From positions 62,001 to 126,000 of the forward strand of contig NZ_WHKF01000004.1 in the NCBI RefSeq assembly GCF_009295825.1: a stretch of 64,000 nt of DNA. The letters are read 5' to 3'. The stretch is from Marinifilum sp. N1E240. Its GTDB lineage: Bacteria > Bacteroidota > Bacteroidia > Bacteroidales > Marinifilaceae. This document shows, piece by piece, positions 1 to 8,068 of this stretch (position 1 is the stretch's first letter; every line of letters starts with the position of its first letter). Under the pieces are notes generated by a model. That model saw nothing but the letters and a program-made list of their open reading frames with translations, searched no databases and was not told where the DNA came from. Both the position numbers and the translations under genes were made by a program.

Positions 1-642
1 CTTACTCATATTAGCCACTTTTGCAGCTTCGTCTAATTCTATTTTTTGCTGGAAATTTTTACTTACGTATTCGTATATTTTGTATAACTTTTGATTGCTT
101 GTTTGACTGAATGATTCCACAAAATTGTCAGAAGCCAAATACTCTAAATCTTCTGATTGAGCTATGATTTGAAGTATTTGAAGCAGGACGATAATTCTTT
201 GTGAATAATCTGATGAATGAAGAGTTTTTAAATGTTGTATGATTTTGTATTTGGTGCTGCCTTCAATTCTTACTCCTTGGAATGATTTAACTAAGAATTT
301 TCTAATTCTTTGCATTTCGGGAAGAAGGAAAAACTCTTTACCAAAAGTATCTTCCTTAAAATGAACCACCCAAGCGATAGCTCTTAATTCTGGATTGTTT
401 TGATAGTACGGATCATCGTTTTTCATTACGTGCGGTGTGTTAGGACCAATAAAAACCATATCACCATCTTTAAAGTGGTCAATACAATCACCAACAACCA
501 AAGTTCCTTTACTCTTTTCAATGTAAATCAATTCAAATTCCGGATGATGATGCCAGGGTACTTCTATATGTGGCAATACATCAACTTTTGAGCGAAAAGA
601 ATGTTCATTTTTAACAGATATTTCTTCCAGGATTAAAGACAT
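1..642 (-). CDS. AraC-family transcriptional regulator (3' end outside window)
   Basis: The minus strand is open from the ATG at 642 to the window edge: 214 codons, no stop. The N-terminal part has a cupin-type sugar-sensing domain, with the HHHPEFE motif near residue 30 and GPNTPH near residue 73. The open end (YEYVSKNFQQKIELDEAAKVANMSK) is the start of an AraC helix-turn-helix, so the DNA-binding domain is cut by the window edge. Cupin-AraC proteins usually activate carbohydrate genes. It is divergent from a sugar permease and a ROK kinase, which are likely targets (inference). Family call is firm; the inducer is unknown. Confidence 0.88.
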   Translation of the reverse strand, partial: MSLILEEISVKNEHSFRSKVDVLPHIEVPWHHHPEFELIYIEKSKGTLVVGDCIDHFKDGDMVFIGPNTPHVMKNDDPYYQNNPELRAIAWVVHFKEDTFGKEFFLLPEMQRIRKFLVKSFQGVRIEGSTKYKIIQHLKTLHSSDYSQRIIVLLQILQIIAQSEDLEYLASDNFVESFSQTSNQKLYKIYEYVSKNFQQKIELDEAAKVANMSK

Positions 643-737
643 ACTTGTATTATTTTATCTTATTCGTGTTGTATTTAGCTTGTACCTTGCTAATATAATA
701 CTATCCAATCACAGTGCAATTAAAAAGAGGATCAAAG

Positions 738-753
738 CTAGCTTGAAAGCTAG
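738..753. promoter_or_regulatory. Short perfect inverted repeat between the AraC gene and the sugar permease
   Basis: CTAGCTT, a 2-base spacer, then AAGCTAG. It lies in the 257-base divergent intergenic region and could be a regulator site or a small hairpin. No function is proven. Confidence 0.35.
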
Positions 754-800
754 TAGGTGTATTAAATTACCACGATATATATCATTGTATGTATCGAGTG

Positions 801-808
801 CAAATATA
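801..808 (-). promoter_or_regulatory. Bacteroidetes-type -7 element for the AraC gene
   Basis: The minus strand reads TATATTTG, an exact match to TAnnTTTG, followed by C and A as is common at these promoters. No clear TTTG -33 element is seen at the right distance. It would give a leader of about 150 bases to the ATG at 642. Confidence 0.4.
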
Positions 809-875
809 GTACAATTAAATGGTAAAATAGTAAAATGTTGTTTGTAGAAAATAGTAGAGATTTGTCAACACTTAC

Positions 876-887
876 TCAAACGATTGA
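876..887. promoter_or_regulatory. LacI-type operator-like site before the sugar permease
   Basis: TCAAACGATTGA matches the motif found upstream of susC (42467-42478, reverse complement TCAAACGATTGC) and upstream of the sugar transporter at 44206 (43809-43818). It sits only 13 bases before the ATG at 900, so binding here would more likely block than help transcription or initiation. Confidence 0.4.
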
Positions 888-899
888 AAATATTACAAT

Positions 900-2126
900 A
901 TGGTCTCTATTAACACAAATGTTGCTTCGAATACATCAGGAGCAAAAGAAGGAATGAATTATAAAGGAGCACTATGGCTTCTTACATCTCTGTTTTTCAT
1001 GTGGGGATTTTTAACCTGTATGAATGATATTTTAATACCTCATTTAAAAGGTCTGTTCGATTTAACTATCACTCAGGCAATGATGGTTCAGTTTTCATTT
1101 TTCGGTGCTTATTTTCTAATATCACTTCCATCAGGATGGATTATTGGAAAGATTGGTTATAAAATGGGAATTGTTACAGGATTGGGAGTTGCAGGAATTG
1201 GAGCAGCAATGTTTTATCCGGCAGCAGCATTTCATTCTTATCCATTTTTCTTGTTTGCTTTGTTTGTATTAGCATCTGGAATAGTTGTTTTACAGGTAGC
1301 TGCAAATCCTTATGTTGCAGAATTGGGAACTCCTGAAACGGCATCGAGTCGATTGAATTTAACTCAAGGGTTTAATGCTTTGGGTACAACTGTAGCTCCT
1401 ATGTTTGGAGCATGGTTAATTTTGGATAATACAAATCAGGATTTGGCAAGTAAAGCTGAAGCTGTGCAGTTGCCTTATGTTGGTTTAGCTTTAACTTTAG
1501 TGTTAATTGCTCTTGTTTTTGCTTTTGTAAAATTGCCTAAGATACAGGATACTGAGGATGCAAAAGCAGAAGGTTCTGCCTGGAAATTTCGTCACCTTGT
1601 TTTAGGAGCAGTTGGTATTTTTACTTATGTGGGAGCCGAAGTATCGATCGGTAGTGCATTAGTGATGTATTTTGGAGATGAGGGTTTGCACTTGTTTGGT
1701 GAAGCCGATGCAGCAAGATATGTATCTATTTTTTGGGGTGGAGCTATGGTAGGACGATTTGTTGGTTCTGCAATAATGCAAAAAATATCTGCAGCAAAAG
1801 TATTGGCTTTTAATTCTGTAATGGTAGTTGTTCTAATTGTTATTAGCATGCTTACCACAGGATATGTTGCACTTTGGAGTATTGTTTTGGTTGGCTTATT
1901 CAATTCAATCATGTTCCCTACAATATTTACATTGGCTATTGATGGATTAGGTAAGCATACTAGCCAGGGATCGGGAATTCTTTGTTTAGCAATTGTTGGA
2001 GGTGCGGTAGTTCCTATGGTTATGGGAATGTTAGCAGATAGTTTTGGATTAGCCAATTCCTTTGTAGTAGCCATTTTATGCTATGCTTATATATTGTATT
2101 ATGCATTTAAAGGGCATAAACACTAG
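900..2126 (+). CDS. Sugar MFS transporter, FHS/fucose-permease family (glucose/galactose/fucose type)
   Basis: A 408-residue, very hydrophobic inner-membrane protein with about 12 predicted helices. The N-terminal segment FFMWGFLTCMNDILIPHLK and the central ANPYVAELG are hallmarks of the FHS branch (FucP, GluP), proton-driven symporters for hexoses. The ROK kinase gene follows 24 bases later, so import and phosphorylation of a hexose, probably glucose, are coupled (inference). The ATG at 900 is used; an internal ATG at residue 19 would leave the first helix intact and cannot be excluded. The substrate cannot be read from sequence. Confidence 0.85.
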   Translation: MVSINTNVASNTSGAKEGMNYKGALWLLTSLFFMWGFLTCMNDILIPHLKGLFDLTITQAMMVQFSFFGAYFLISLPSGWIIGKIGYKMGIVTGLGVAGIGAAMFYPAAAFHSYPFFLFALFVLASGIVVLQVAANPYVAELGTPETASSRLNLTQGFNALGTTVAPMFGAWLILDNTNQDLASKAEAVQLPYVGLALTLVLIALVFAFVKLPKIQDTEDAKAEGSAWKFRHLVLGAVGIFTYVGAEVSIGSALVMYFGDEGLHLFGEADAARYVSIFWGGAMVGRFVGSAIMQKISAAKVLAFNSVMVVVLIVISMLTTGYVALWSIVLVGLFNSIMFPTIFTLAIDGLGKHTSQGSGILCLAIVGGAVVPMVMGMLADSFGLANSFVVAILCYAYILYYAFKGHKH

Positions 2127-2150
2127 AATAAAATATTGAAAAAAGTAGAA

Positions 2151-3113
2151 ATGAAAAAAGTCGCTTTAGGTATTGATATTGGTGGAACCAATACTGTGTT
2201 TGGATGCATAGATAAAGAGGGGAAATGTTTGGTGACAGGAAGTATTCCAACTCAAAAGCATGCAGATATTAATGATTATTTAGATGAGTTGTTCGAGTGT
2301 GTTAAGGTAAAACTTAAAGAGTCGAATGAGGAATTAGAAATAATTGGAATAGGTATTGGAGCACCAAATGCAAGCTATTATACAGGAACAATTGAACAAG
2401 CTGCTAATTTAAGATGGAAGGGAAGTGTGCCTTTAGTTTCTCTAGTGAAAGAAAGATTAGATGTTCCGGTAATTATTACCAATGATGCCAATGCTGCGGC
2501 AATGGGAGAAAAGGTATTTGGAGCAGCTAAAGGAATGAACAATTTCATGGTGATCACTCTGGGTACAGGATTGGGTAGTGGTATTGTGGTAAATGGTGAT
2601 TTACTATATGGACATGATGGTTTTGCTGGAGAAGTTGGACACATGATTGTTCGTAAAAGTGGACGCGAATGTGGTTGTGGGCGTAAAGGTTGCTTAGAAA
2701 CTTACGTTTCGGCTACAGGAGTTAAAAGAACTGTTTATAAATTATTGGCTCGTCATCTTGGGCATAGCGAATTGAGAGATGTGCCATTCAGTCAGCTTAC
2801 CGCAAAAATGGTTGCCGAAGCTGCTGATCGAGGAGATTTGGTTGCAAATGAAACCTTTGCTTATACTGCTCAAATGCTTGGTGAAGTTTTGGCGAATGTA
2901 GTAGCTGTTACCAGTCCGGGAGCCATCTTTTTATTTGGTGGTCTGACAAAAGCTGGAGATATTCTTTTTGATCCGGTTCGAGAAACACTGGAAAAACATC
3001 TTTTACCAATCTATAAGGATAAAATAAAAGTATTGCCTTCGGGAATTAAAGACAATGCAGCAGTTTTAGGTGCAGCAGCTTTAATTTGGAATAAAAAGGA
3101 TGAAAGAAATTAA
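2151..3113 (+). CDS. ROK-family sugar kinase (glucokinase-like)
   Basis: About 320 residues. The N-terminal phosphate loop is LGIDIGGTNT, and the ROK zinc motif CGCGRKGCLETYVS is intact. The sugar-site segments NDANAAAMGE and GEVGHM are present. It should phosphorylate a cytosolic hexose with ATP. An in-frame TTG at 2136 would add MKKVE, but the ATG at 2151 gives the usual family N-terminus. It is probably cotranscribed with the permease. It could feed on free glucose from the maltose phosphorylase encoded at 46 kb (inference). Glucose versus fructose or N-acetyl sugar is not resolved. Confidence 0.88.
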   Translation: MKKVALGIDIGGTNTVFGCIDKEGKCLVTGSIPTQKHADINDYLDELFECVKVKLKESNEELEIIGIGIGAPNASYYTGTIEQAANLRWKGSVPLVSLVKERLDVPVIITNDANAAAMGEKVFGAAKGMNNFMVITLGTGLGSGIVVNGDLLYGHDGFAGEVGHMIVRKSGRECGCGRKGCLETYVSATGVKRTVYKLLARHLGHSELRDVPFSQLTAKMVAEAADRGDLVANETFAYTAQMLGEVLANVVAVTSPGAIFLFGGLTKAGDILFDPVRETLEKHLLPIYKDKIKVLPSGIKDNAAVLGAAALIWNKKDERN

Positions 3114-3125
3114 CGAAAATCGATA

Positions 3126-3183
3126 ACTTTTGGGTAAAACCAAAAGTCCCCTCCCAAAAGCCTGCCATGTGCAGGCTTTTTTT
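3126..3183 (+). terminator. Double hairpin terminator after the ROK kinase
   Basis: The first hairpin is an 8-base stem, ACTTTTGG/CCAAAAGT (3126-3147). The second is AAAAGCCTGC/GCAGGCTTTT (3156-3180) running into a T tract to 3183. The second has classic intrinsic-terminator form. Confidence 0.75.
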
Positions 3184-3229
3184 GTAGAGCGGATTTCTAC
3201 AAAGTGTGGAATCTTTCCCACACATTTTT
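3179..3229. repeat. Further hairpins downstream of the terminator
   Basis: Two more inverted repeats follow directly: TTTGTAGA/TCTACAAA and GTGTGG/CCACAC (3204-3223), the latter followed by five T. This makes four stem-loops in about 100 bases. They may be back-up terminators or the end of an unannotated short transcript. Confidence 0.35.
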
Positions 3230-3408
3230 AATACACGAACAACCAATAATTGTATGTGCCAAATAAATATTTTTTATTGATAGACTGAAAACTAGATGAT
3301 TAAATATTATAGGTGTGTGAAAATGGCATTGAAAATATTTTCGGCACAGTATTCTCATATGTAATCGTGAATTTGAATTGATGTAAACCTGTTTAAAAAT
3401 TAAGAATT

Positions 3409-4278
3409 ATGAGAAAGTTAGTATTTGCATTATTAGTGTTACCGTTTTTTACAGCTTGTAACCAGAAAGAATTAAAACAATTACGTGAGCAAAATGTACA
3501 GCTTACACAAATGGCTCAAGAAAAGGATTCTACAATTGATGATTTTGTTGAATCATTTGATGTGATCGCAGCAAATTTGGACATTATTAAAGAGAAGGAA
3601 CAAATTATTGCAGTTAACGCAAATGAAAATCCTTCAGTTGGACAGAAAGAGCAAATTGTTAACGATTTGAATTTGGTTCGTGATCTTTTAGAAGAAAACA
3701 GAGCTAAGGTTGAGAGTTTAGATAAGAAACTAAAGAATAGTTGGTATCAAAATTCGAAATTGAAGAAATTAGTTGCTGGATTAAAAACTCAAATCGAAGA
3801 GAAAGATGCATCATTAGTGGCTTTAACTGATCAAGTTGCACAGTTAAATGTTGAAGTAGAGAATTTGAATGGTCAGGTGACTGAGTTGAATGGTACAGTT
3901 GTAGCATTAAACACTGAAAATGACAACAAAGCAAAAGTGATTGAAGAGCAAACTACCGACTTGAATACAGCACATTACGTAATTGGAGATATCAAGGAAT
4001 TGAAGATGAAGCAAGTTGTAACTAGCGAAGGTGGTTTATTAGGAATTGGAGCAACTAACAAGTTGAACCAAAAAATTAATCCTGAGAACTTCAACGAAAT
4101 TGATATTACTCAAACAACAAGCATTCCGGTTTCTGGTAAGAAAGTTAGCTTGGTAACTTCACACCCAAGTGATTCATACAGAATTGAAGGAACAGAAAAA
4201 GAGATTGAAGCAATTACAATCTTAAATCCTGAAGAATTCTGGAAAGCTTCTAAATACTTAGTAGTTGCAGTGAAATAA
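3409..4278 (+). CDS. Coiled-coil lipoprotein of unknown function
   Basis: 289 residues. A lipoprotein signal peptide ends in the lipobox FTAC with Cys17 as the lipidated residue. Residues about 20-195 are a long heptad-rich coiled coil (LREQNVQLTQ..., then repeated LN-x-x-VxxLN segments). The last 90 residues are a compact beta-rich domain with GGLLGIGATNKLNQK and a C-terminal PEEFWKASKYLVV. Proteins of this shape are common in Bacteroidetes envelopes and may act as periplasmic spacers; some databases name relatives as adhesins, which I cannot support. It stands alone, with its own terminator at 4305-4331. Confidence 0.8.
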   Translation: MRKLVFALLVLPFFTACNQKELKQLREQNVQLTQMAQEKDSTIDDFVESFDVIAANLDIIKEKEQIIAVNANENPSVGQKEQIVNDLNLVRDLLEENRAKVESLDKKLKNSWYQNSKLKKLVAGLKTQIEEKDASLVALTDQVAQLNVEVENLNGQVTELNGTVVALNTENDNKAKVIEEQTTDLNTAHYVIGDIKELKMKQVVTSEGGLLGIGATNKLNQKINPENFNEIDITQTTSIPVSGKKVSLVTSHPSDSYRIEGTEKEIEAITILNPEEFWKASKYLVVAVK

Positions 4279-4304
4279 TATATACAAACAGAGCTTGTTA
4301 TAAG

Positions 4305-4331
4305 AGCATCCCATTTTGGGATGCTTTTTTT
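4305..4331 (+). terminator. Intrinsic terminator of the coiled-coil lipoprotein gene
   Basis: Perfect stem AGCATCCC/GGGATGCT with a 5-base loop, then seven T. Confidence 0.85.
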
Positions 4332-4340
4332 ATGCTTAGG

Positions 4341-4406
4341 TCTCAAATGTTTTGTCTAATTACCATTGCTGAGGAGCGGAGGACCAGAAAAATTATTAAG
4401 CAGTAA
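4341..4406 (+). pseudogene. Remnant of a T9SS C-terminal tail
   Basis: In frame up to the TAA at 4404-4406 the DNA encodes ...CLITIAEERRTRKIIKQ. A basic KIIKQ end is typical of T9SS-sorted proteins (compare SKKIIKQ at the end of the amylase gene at 30890). There is no start and no upstream coding body: the lipoprotein terminator lies directly before it. The last 19 bases are identical to those at 5956-5974. It is read as the orphan 3' end of a lost gene. Confidence 0.5.
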
Positions 4407-4407
4407 T
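4389..4407 (+). repeat. 19-base direct repeat, copy 1 (copy 2 at 5956-5974)
   Basis: The two copies are identical and encode the KIIKQ-stop end of the two T9SS tail remnants. Each is followed within about 20 bases by a hairpin terminator. They flank the two small membrane-protein genes. Confidence 0.7.
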
Positions 4408-4421
4408 GCTTGTGTAAACAT

Positions 4422-4457
4422 AAAAAGCGTCTTGTGGTAAAAATGAGGCGCTTTTTT
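4422..4457 (+). terminator. Terminator behind the first T9SS tail remnant
   Basis: AAAAGCGTCTT pairs with GAGGCGCTTTT (two G-T pairs) around an 11-base loop, then a T tract. It terminates nothing intact now, which fits its having belonged to the lost gene. Confidence 0.65.
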
Positions 4458-4654
4458 GTATTTTCCCATTTTGAATGGAGTTGTTTAAATGATTTTACAA
4501 TATTTATTGTTGTTGGTGGAAGTGTATTATCATTGAGGAGTATGGTTATAAGCCTCAATCCTGCTAATACCATTAAATGTTTTGATGTTCAAGTTGGTAT
4601 AGCTTATTCTGTAGTTTCAGAGGTTCAAGTATTATATAATTATAATCATTAAAA

Positions 4655-5131
4655 ATGGAATATAAATTAAACTCAAATGGAGATTCCTATTTGCGCAAGA
4701 GTAAAAAAAATATCAATCAATATTTTTACCTTTCACCACTATTTATAGGTATCTTCTCTTTTCTCATGATATTTAGTGCTAGAAGCGAAGGTATAAAATA
4801 CTTAGGAATATTTCTTACCGTGGTTATGGTAGTATTTAATATTGGAGGATTGCTTAAGTGTTTACGGACAGTTAACAACACAGTGAGTAATATTACAATA
4901 GCTAACGATAAATTAATTATAAAAACTTTTAAAATACTAAATTATAAAAGTCAGCAATTAGTTTTTGATATCAACAAAGTGAAAATTAAAAATGAGACGA
5001 TAATGTTCACCCTAAAAGAAAAAGAAGAGGGGTGTAAAATTATTCTTCACAATGGTAATTTTTTTTACCTTGTTTGGTCTCACTTTACTCCAGAATTAAA
5101 GGATTTATTATTGAAAGATTTCAAGAGTTGA
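4655..5131 (+). CDS. Small two-helix membrane protein, hypothetical
   Basis: 158 residues. Two transmembrane helices at about 24-44 and 50-70 are followed by a beta-rich soluble part (NITIANDKLIIKTFK..., HNGNFFYLVW). The layout, two helices then a small beta domain, recalls bacterial PH-like membrane proteins, but no family is recognised. The next gene starts 4 bases after its stop, so the two form an operon. Both lie between two T9SS/RHS tail remnants, a position where orphan immunity genes of polymorphic toxins are often found. That role is inference only. Confidence 0.65.
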   Translation: MEYKLNSNGDSYLRKSKKNINQYFYLSPLFIGIFSFLMIFSARSEGIKYLGIFLTVVMVVFNIGGLLKCLRTVNNTVSNITIANDKLIIKTFKILNYKSQQLVFDINKVKIKNETIMFTLKEKEEGCKIILHNGNFFYLVWSHFTPELKDLLLKDFKS

Positions 5132-5135
5132 AAAT

Positions 5136-5504
5136 ATGAAGAGAAATTGGATCAAGTCTATTTATATAGGCTTAATAATTATCAGTGGAATTTTATTTTT
5201 CACTTATACTATAGAAAAACAGAGTTCCAAATTACCTCAATTATTTAAAGGACAGGTTGAAAAGGAATATATTGGAATTGTTAGTAAGAAATATATTGAC
5301 CAGAAAAACCATAATAATAAAACTCTTATTTTGGATAGATCAGGAGTAATCATGAAAACATTTTGGAATGCAGATAAAAGTGGTTTCTTTGAATATGTAA
5401 ATGAGAGTGATAGTATTGTAAAAAACTCGGGCTCCGAAATTATAAATGTTTATAGAGAAGGTTTACATCTAAAATCTTTTCGTATGTATTGGAATATAAA
5501 TTAA
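5136..5504 (+). CDS. Small membrane-anchored protein, hypothetical
   Basis: 122 residues: one N-terminal helix (about 8-26, SIYIGLIIISGILFFTYTI) and an outward-facing domain of about 95 residues with alternating beta segments. There is no lipobox and no known motif. It is translationally close to the gene before it (4-base gap). No function is assigned; see the neighbouring entries for the possible link with RHS remnants. Confidence 0.62.
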   Translation: MKRNWIKSIYIGLIIISGILFFTYTIEKQSSKLPQLFKGQVEKEYIGIVSKKYIDQKNHNNKTLILDRSGVIMKTFWNADKSGFFEYVNESDSIVKNSGSEIINVYREGLHLKSFRMYWNIN

Positions 5505-5579
5505 CTATTAAATGAATATGAAGCATATTAATACAATATTGATTTTTGCTTTGTATGTGATGTAAGTGGGAAGAGCTAA

Positions 5580-5973
5580 AACACCATAAATTTCGCTTAC
5601 GATGCCGCAGGCAACCGAGTAAGCCGAACCATTGATTTGGGCGGCGCCAAAACAGAAATAAACGGTGCAGGAACAGAGGGATTTACTTCTGAGAAAATAG
5701 AAGATTTCTTTACCGAAGTTTTGGCAGAGAAAGAAATCAAAATTTATACTAATCCAACCAGAGGGCAACTTCGGGTGGATATTTTAGGATACGAAGATTT
5801 AAGTACTAATTCTTCCATACAGGTGTTTGCCTCGGGTGGGAATTTAATTTACAGAACCAACATACTTTCACAAACCAACAACATTAACTTGAGTGATAAA
5901 CTTTGCTGGTTTGTACCTCATGGTAATTGTTATTGGCGAAGAAAGGAGTATCTGGAAAATTATTAAGCAGTAA
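5580..5973 (+). pseudogene. Frameshifted 3' remnant of an RHS/YD-repeat protein with a T9SS C-terminal domain
   Basis: The frame opens after a stop at 5577-5579 with no good start. It encodes a YD-repeat unit (NFAYDAAGNRVSRTIDLGG), a linker, then a T9SS sorting domain (KIYTNPTRGQLRVDI..., SIQVFASGGNLIY..., NLSDK). At 5901-5905 the frame breaks: removing one T from the CTTT run restores AGLYLMVIVIGEERS followed by IWKIIKQ and a TAA at 5971-5973, a textbook T9SS end. As it stands the frame stops at 5966. A signal-peptide-like MKHINTILIFALYVM at about 5518-5562, then a stop, may be the remnant 5' end of the same gene after a large internal deletion (speculative). Confidence 0.7.
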
Positions 5974-5974
5974 T
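5956..5974 (+). repeat. 19-base direct repeat, copy 2 (copy 1 at 4389-4407)
   Basis: Identical to copy 1. It encodes the KIIKQ-stop tail in the corrected frame of the RHS/T9SS remnant. Confidence 0.7.
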
Positions 5975-5991
5975 TAACGATTTATATTAAG

Positions 5992-6025
5992 AAAAGGCTC
6001 CAAAAACTATATTTGGAGCCTTTTT
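5992..6025. terminator. Terminator between the RHS remnant and the DoxX-like gene
   Basis: AAAAGGCTCCAAA pairs with a complementary arm ending GGAGCCTTTTT, then a T run. Being symmetric it can serve the convergent minus-strand gene as well. Confidence 0.8.
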
Positions 6026-6040
6026 ATTTATAGAATCCTA

Positions 6041-6409
6041 CTATTTAAATACTTTCCCGTCGTATATTCTCGATACAACTAGTAGAATCATAGCAACTAG
6101 TGCCATAAGATATTCCCCATCTTGAGCAATCCAATGTCCTCCAAAGGCTAAAAGGAAATCAAAGAAAAATCCGGCGTAAGCCCATTCCTTTAATAGTTGA
6201 GATTTACGACTTAAAATTGCAATTAAACCTAGAATCTTAGCAATAGCTAATGGATAGATAACAAAAGTTGGAAAGCCCAAATTGTTAAAAGTTTGGCTTA
6301 CCATTTCGTAATTTAAAAAATACATGCTTGCCGACATAAGCATGAGCGCCGTAAGTAATCCTGTAGCTATCCAGTAGATAATTTTATTTTTCTTTTTCAT
6401 TTGATCCAA
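6041..6409 (-). CDS. DoxX-like small membrane protein
   Basis: 122 residues with four predicted transmembrane helices (about 11-30, 49-66, 75-92, 98-116) and the family segment FPTFVIYPLAIAKILGLIAIL. This matches DoxX-like proteins, whose members are loosely tied to redox or quinone chemistry; the exact role is unknown. It is a single gene, convergent with the RHS remnant and divergent from citrate synthase. Confidence 0.75.
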   Translation of the reverse strand: MDQMKKKNKIIYWIATGLLTALMLMSASMYFLNYEMVSQTFNNLGFPTFVIYPLAIAKILGLIAILSRKSQLLKEWAYAGFFFDFLLAFGGHWIAQDGEYLMALVAMILLVVSRIYDGKVFK

Positions 6410-6690
6410 ATTAATGTTGATTTTAGATTCGTTGATTATTAACTTCTTATAAGTTAGGTAAATTCAATGAAGTATCAGTAAAGGATGATAAAAAAAACCT
6501 GAAATGTAATTAAGAAGACAATTCTATTACAGAACTTCCTTATTGTGTTTTATAAGCCATATGTTCGACTTCTATTTAACCGATATTCTAATCTTTTTTT
6601 TGTAACTTATTAAGACTTCATAAGTCTCTTAATGACGTGTATAACGTACTTTTTTTTGGATAGTTGGTGTAATGATTAAAACGGTAGGAT

Positions 6691-7989
6691 ATGTCCATTT
6701 TAAAAGAAGAAATACGATTAAATCTAAATAATTTACAAAACGAAATAGATTCCATTTTTGCACAGGGCAAAAGTGCGGTTTTATCTGAAGTGACAGTGGG
6801 TCAGGTTTATGGTGGAATGAGAGGATTAACAGCTTTAGTCTGCAATACTTCCTATGTTGATCCATATTCAGGTTTGCATATTGGAGAATACACCACAGAA
6901 GATTTTTCATCTCGTTACCCCGAAGAGATCTTTTTCCTATTATGTACGGGGAAATTTCCCGAAAGCGATTTTTTAGACGAGTTTAGGATTGAGCTAAATA
7001 AGCGAACAGGTGTACCTGAGTATACTTGGGATGTTCTTAGGGCTCTTCCTAAAGACACACATCCTATGACGATGTTAAGTTTAGGAATTTTGTCAATGGA
7101 GAATGAATCGATTTTTAAACGTGAATATCAGAAAGGGATAGCAAAGACTGAATATTGGAAATATACATTGGAAGATGCCTTAAATGTGCTTGCGAAACTG
7201 CCTGAATTGGCTGCTGGAATATATAGAATTCGTTTCGGAGATGGTGAGTTAATTCCGCACAACCCTAATTTAGATTGGGCAGGAAATCTTGCAAATATGT
7301 TGGGAATCTCCGGTACGGATGAAAAATTTGCTAAACTAATTCGATTGTACCTGGTTCTTCACTGTGATCATGAAGGAGGGAATGTAAGTGCTTTTACTTC
7401 TCGTGTGGTAAATTCTGCCTTATCGGATTTGTATTATGCAATTTCTGCAGGATTGAATGGTTTGGCAGGTCCACTGCATGGTTTGGCCAATCAGGAGTGT
7501 TTAAAGTTTATTTTAAAAATTCATGAGAGGTATGGTGTTGCGGTAACATTGGATAATGTGAAGAATTTTGTCTTGAAAACTCTTGATTCTGGAAAAGTGA
7601 TTCCAGGATACGGACACGCTGTTTTAAGAGTTACGGATCCACGTTTTACAGCATTTATGAAATTTGGTGACGAATATTGTCAGGAGAATTATTGTTTTAA
7701 AATTGCAAAAATGCTCTTTGCGGTTACACCTAATATTCTTAAAACTTATAATGGTGGAAAAGTTGCAAATCCATGGCCAAATGTTGATGCTGCTTCTGGA
7801 TCACTTCTTTTAAAGTTTGGTATGGATCAATTTGATTATTATACAGTTTTGTTTGGAGTTTCAAGAATTTTAGGATTTTGCGCACAAAATATTCTTGCGC
7901 AAGGATTAGGTCAGCCTATTATAAGACCTAAAAGTGTTACCAACAAATGGGTGGTTGAACATCTCAAAAACAATAAAATTAATGCTTAA
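6691..7989 (+). CDS. gltA: Citrate synthase
   Basis: 432 residues. It condenses acetyl-CoA and oxaloacetate to citrate in the cytosol. The catalytic triad is visible: His227 in HCDHEGGNVSAFTSRVV, His309 in GYGHAVLRVTDPRF, and Asp366 in NPWPNVDAASG. The HxDHEGGN and GYGHAVLR-x-TDPR forms place it with the eukaryote-like citrate synthases common in Bacteroidetes rather than the NADH-inhibited E. coli type. It is monocistronic. A short inverted repeat (TTAAGACTT/AAGTCTcTTAA, 6610-6632) lies upstream. Confidence 0.95.
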   Translation: MSILKEEIRLNLNNLQNEIDSIFAQGKSAVLSEVTVGQVYGGMRGLTALVCNTSYVDPYSGLHIGEYTTEDFSSRYPEEIFFLLCTGKFPESDFLDEFRIELNKRTGVPEYTWDVLRALPKDTHPMTMLSLGILSMENESIFKREYQKGIAKTEYWKYTLEDALNVLAKLPELAAGIYRIRFGDGELIPHNPNLDWAGNLANMLGISGTDEKFAKLIRLYLVLHCDHEGGNVSAFTSRVVNSALSDLYYAISAGLNGLAGPLHGLANQECLKFILKIHERYGVAVTLDNVKNFVLKTLDSGKVIPGYGHAVLRVTDPRFTAFMKFGDEYCQENYCFKIAKMLFAVTPNILKTYNGGKVANPWPNVDAASGSLLLKFGMDQFDYYTVLFGVSRILGFCAQNILAQGLGQPIIRPKSVTNKWVVEHLKNNKINA

Positions 7990-8068
7990 ATTCTTGAGGA
8001 TCTTAAATAGAAAACAATTAAAAATTTACGTAAATGACTTTGGTTCTTTAGGAATTGTATAAAGTAAT

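Noticed and set aside
400-591. 63-codon plus-strand frame
   Set aside because: It is antisense to the well-supported cupin domain of the AraC-type gene.
1625-2074. 149-codon minus-strand frame
   Set aside because: Shadow of the sugar permease on the opposite strand; low-complexity composition.
2136-2150. TTG start for the ROK kinase
   Set aside because: The ATG at 2151 gives the normal family N-terminus; the extension adds only MKKVE.
4410-4652. 80-codon open frame upstream of the two small membrane genes
   Set aside because: It starts inside a terminator hairpin, has no coding-like composition and no recognisable motif.
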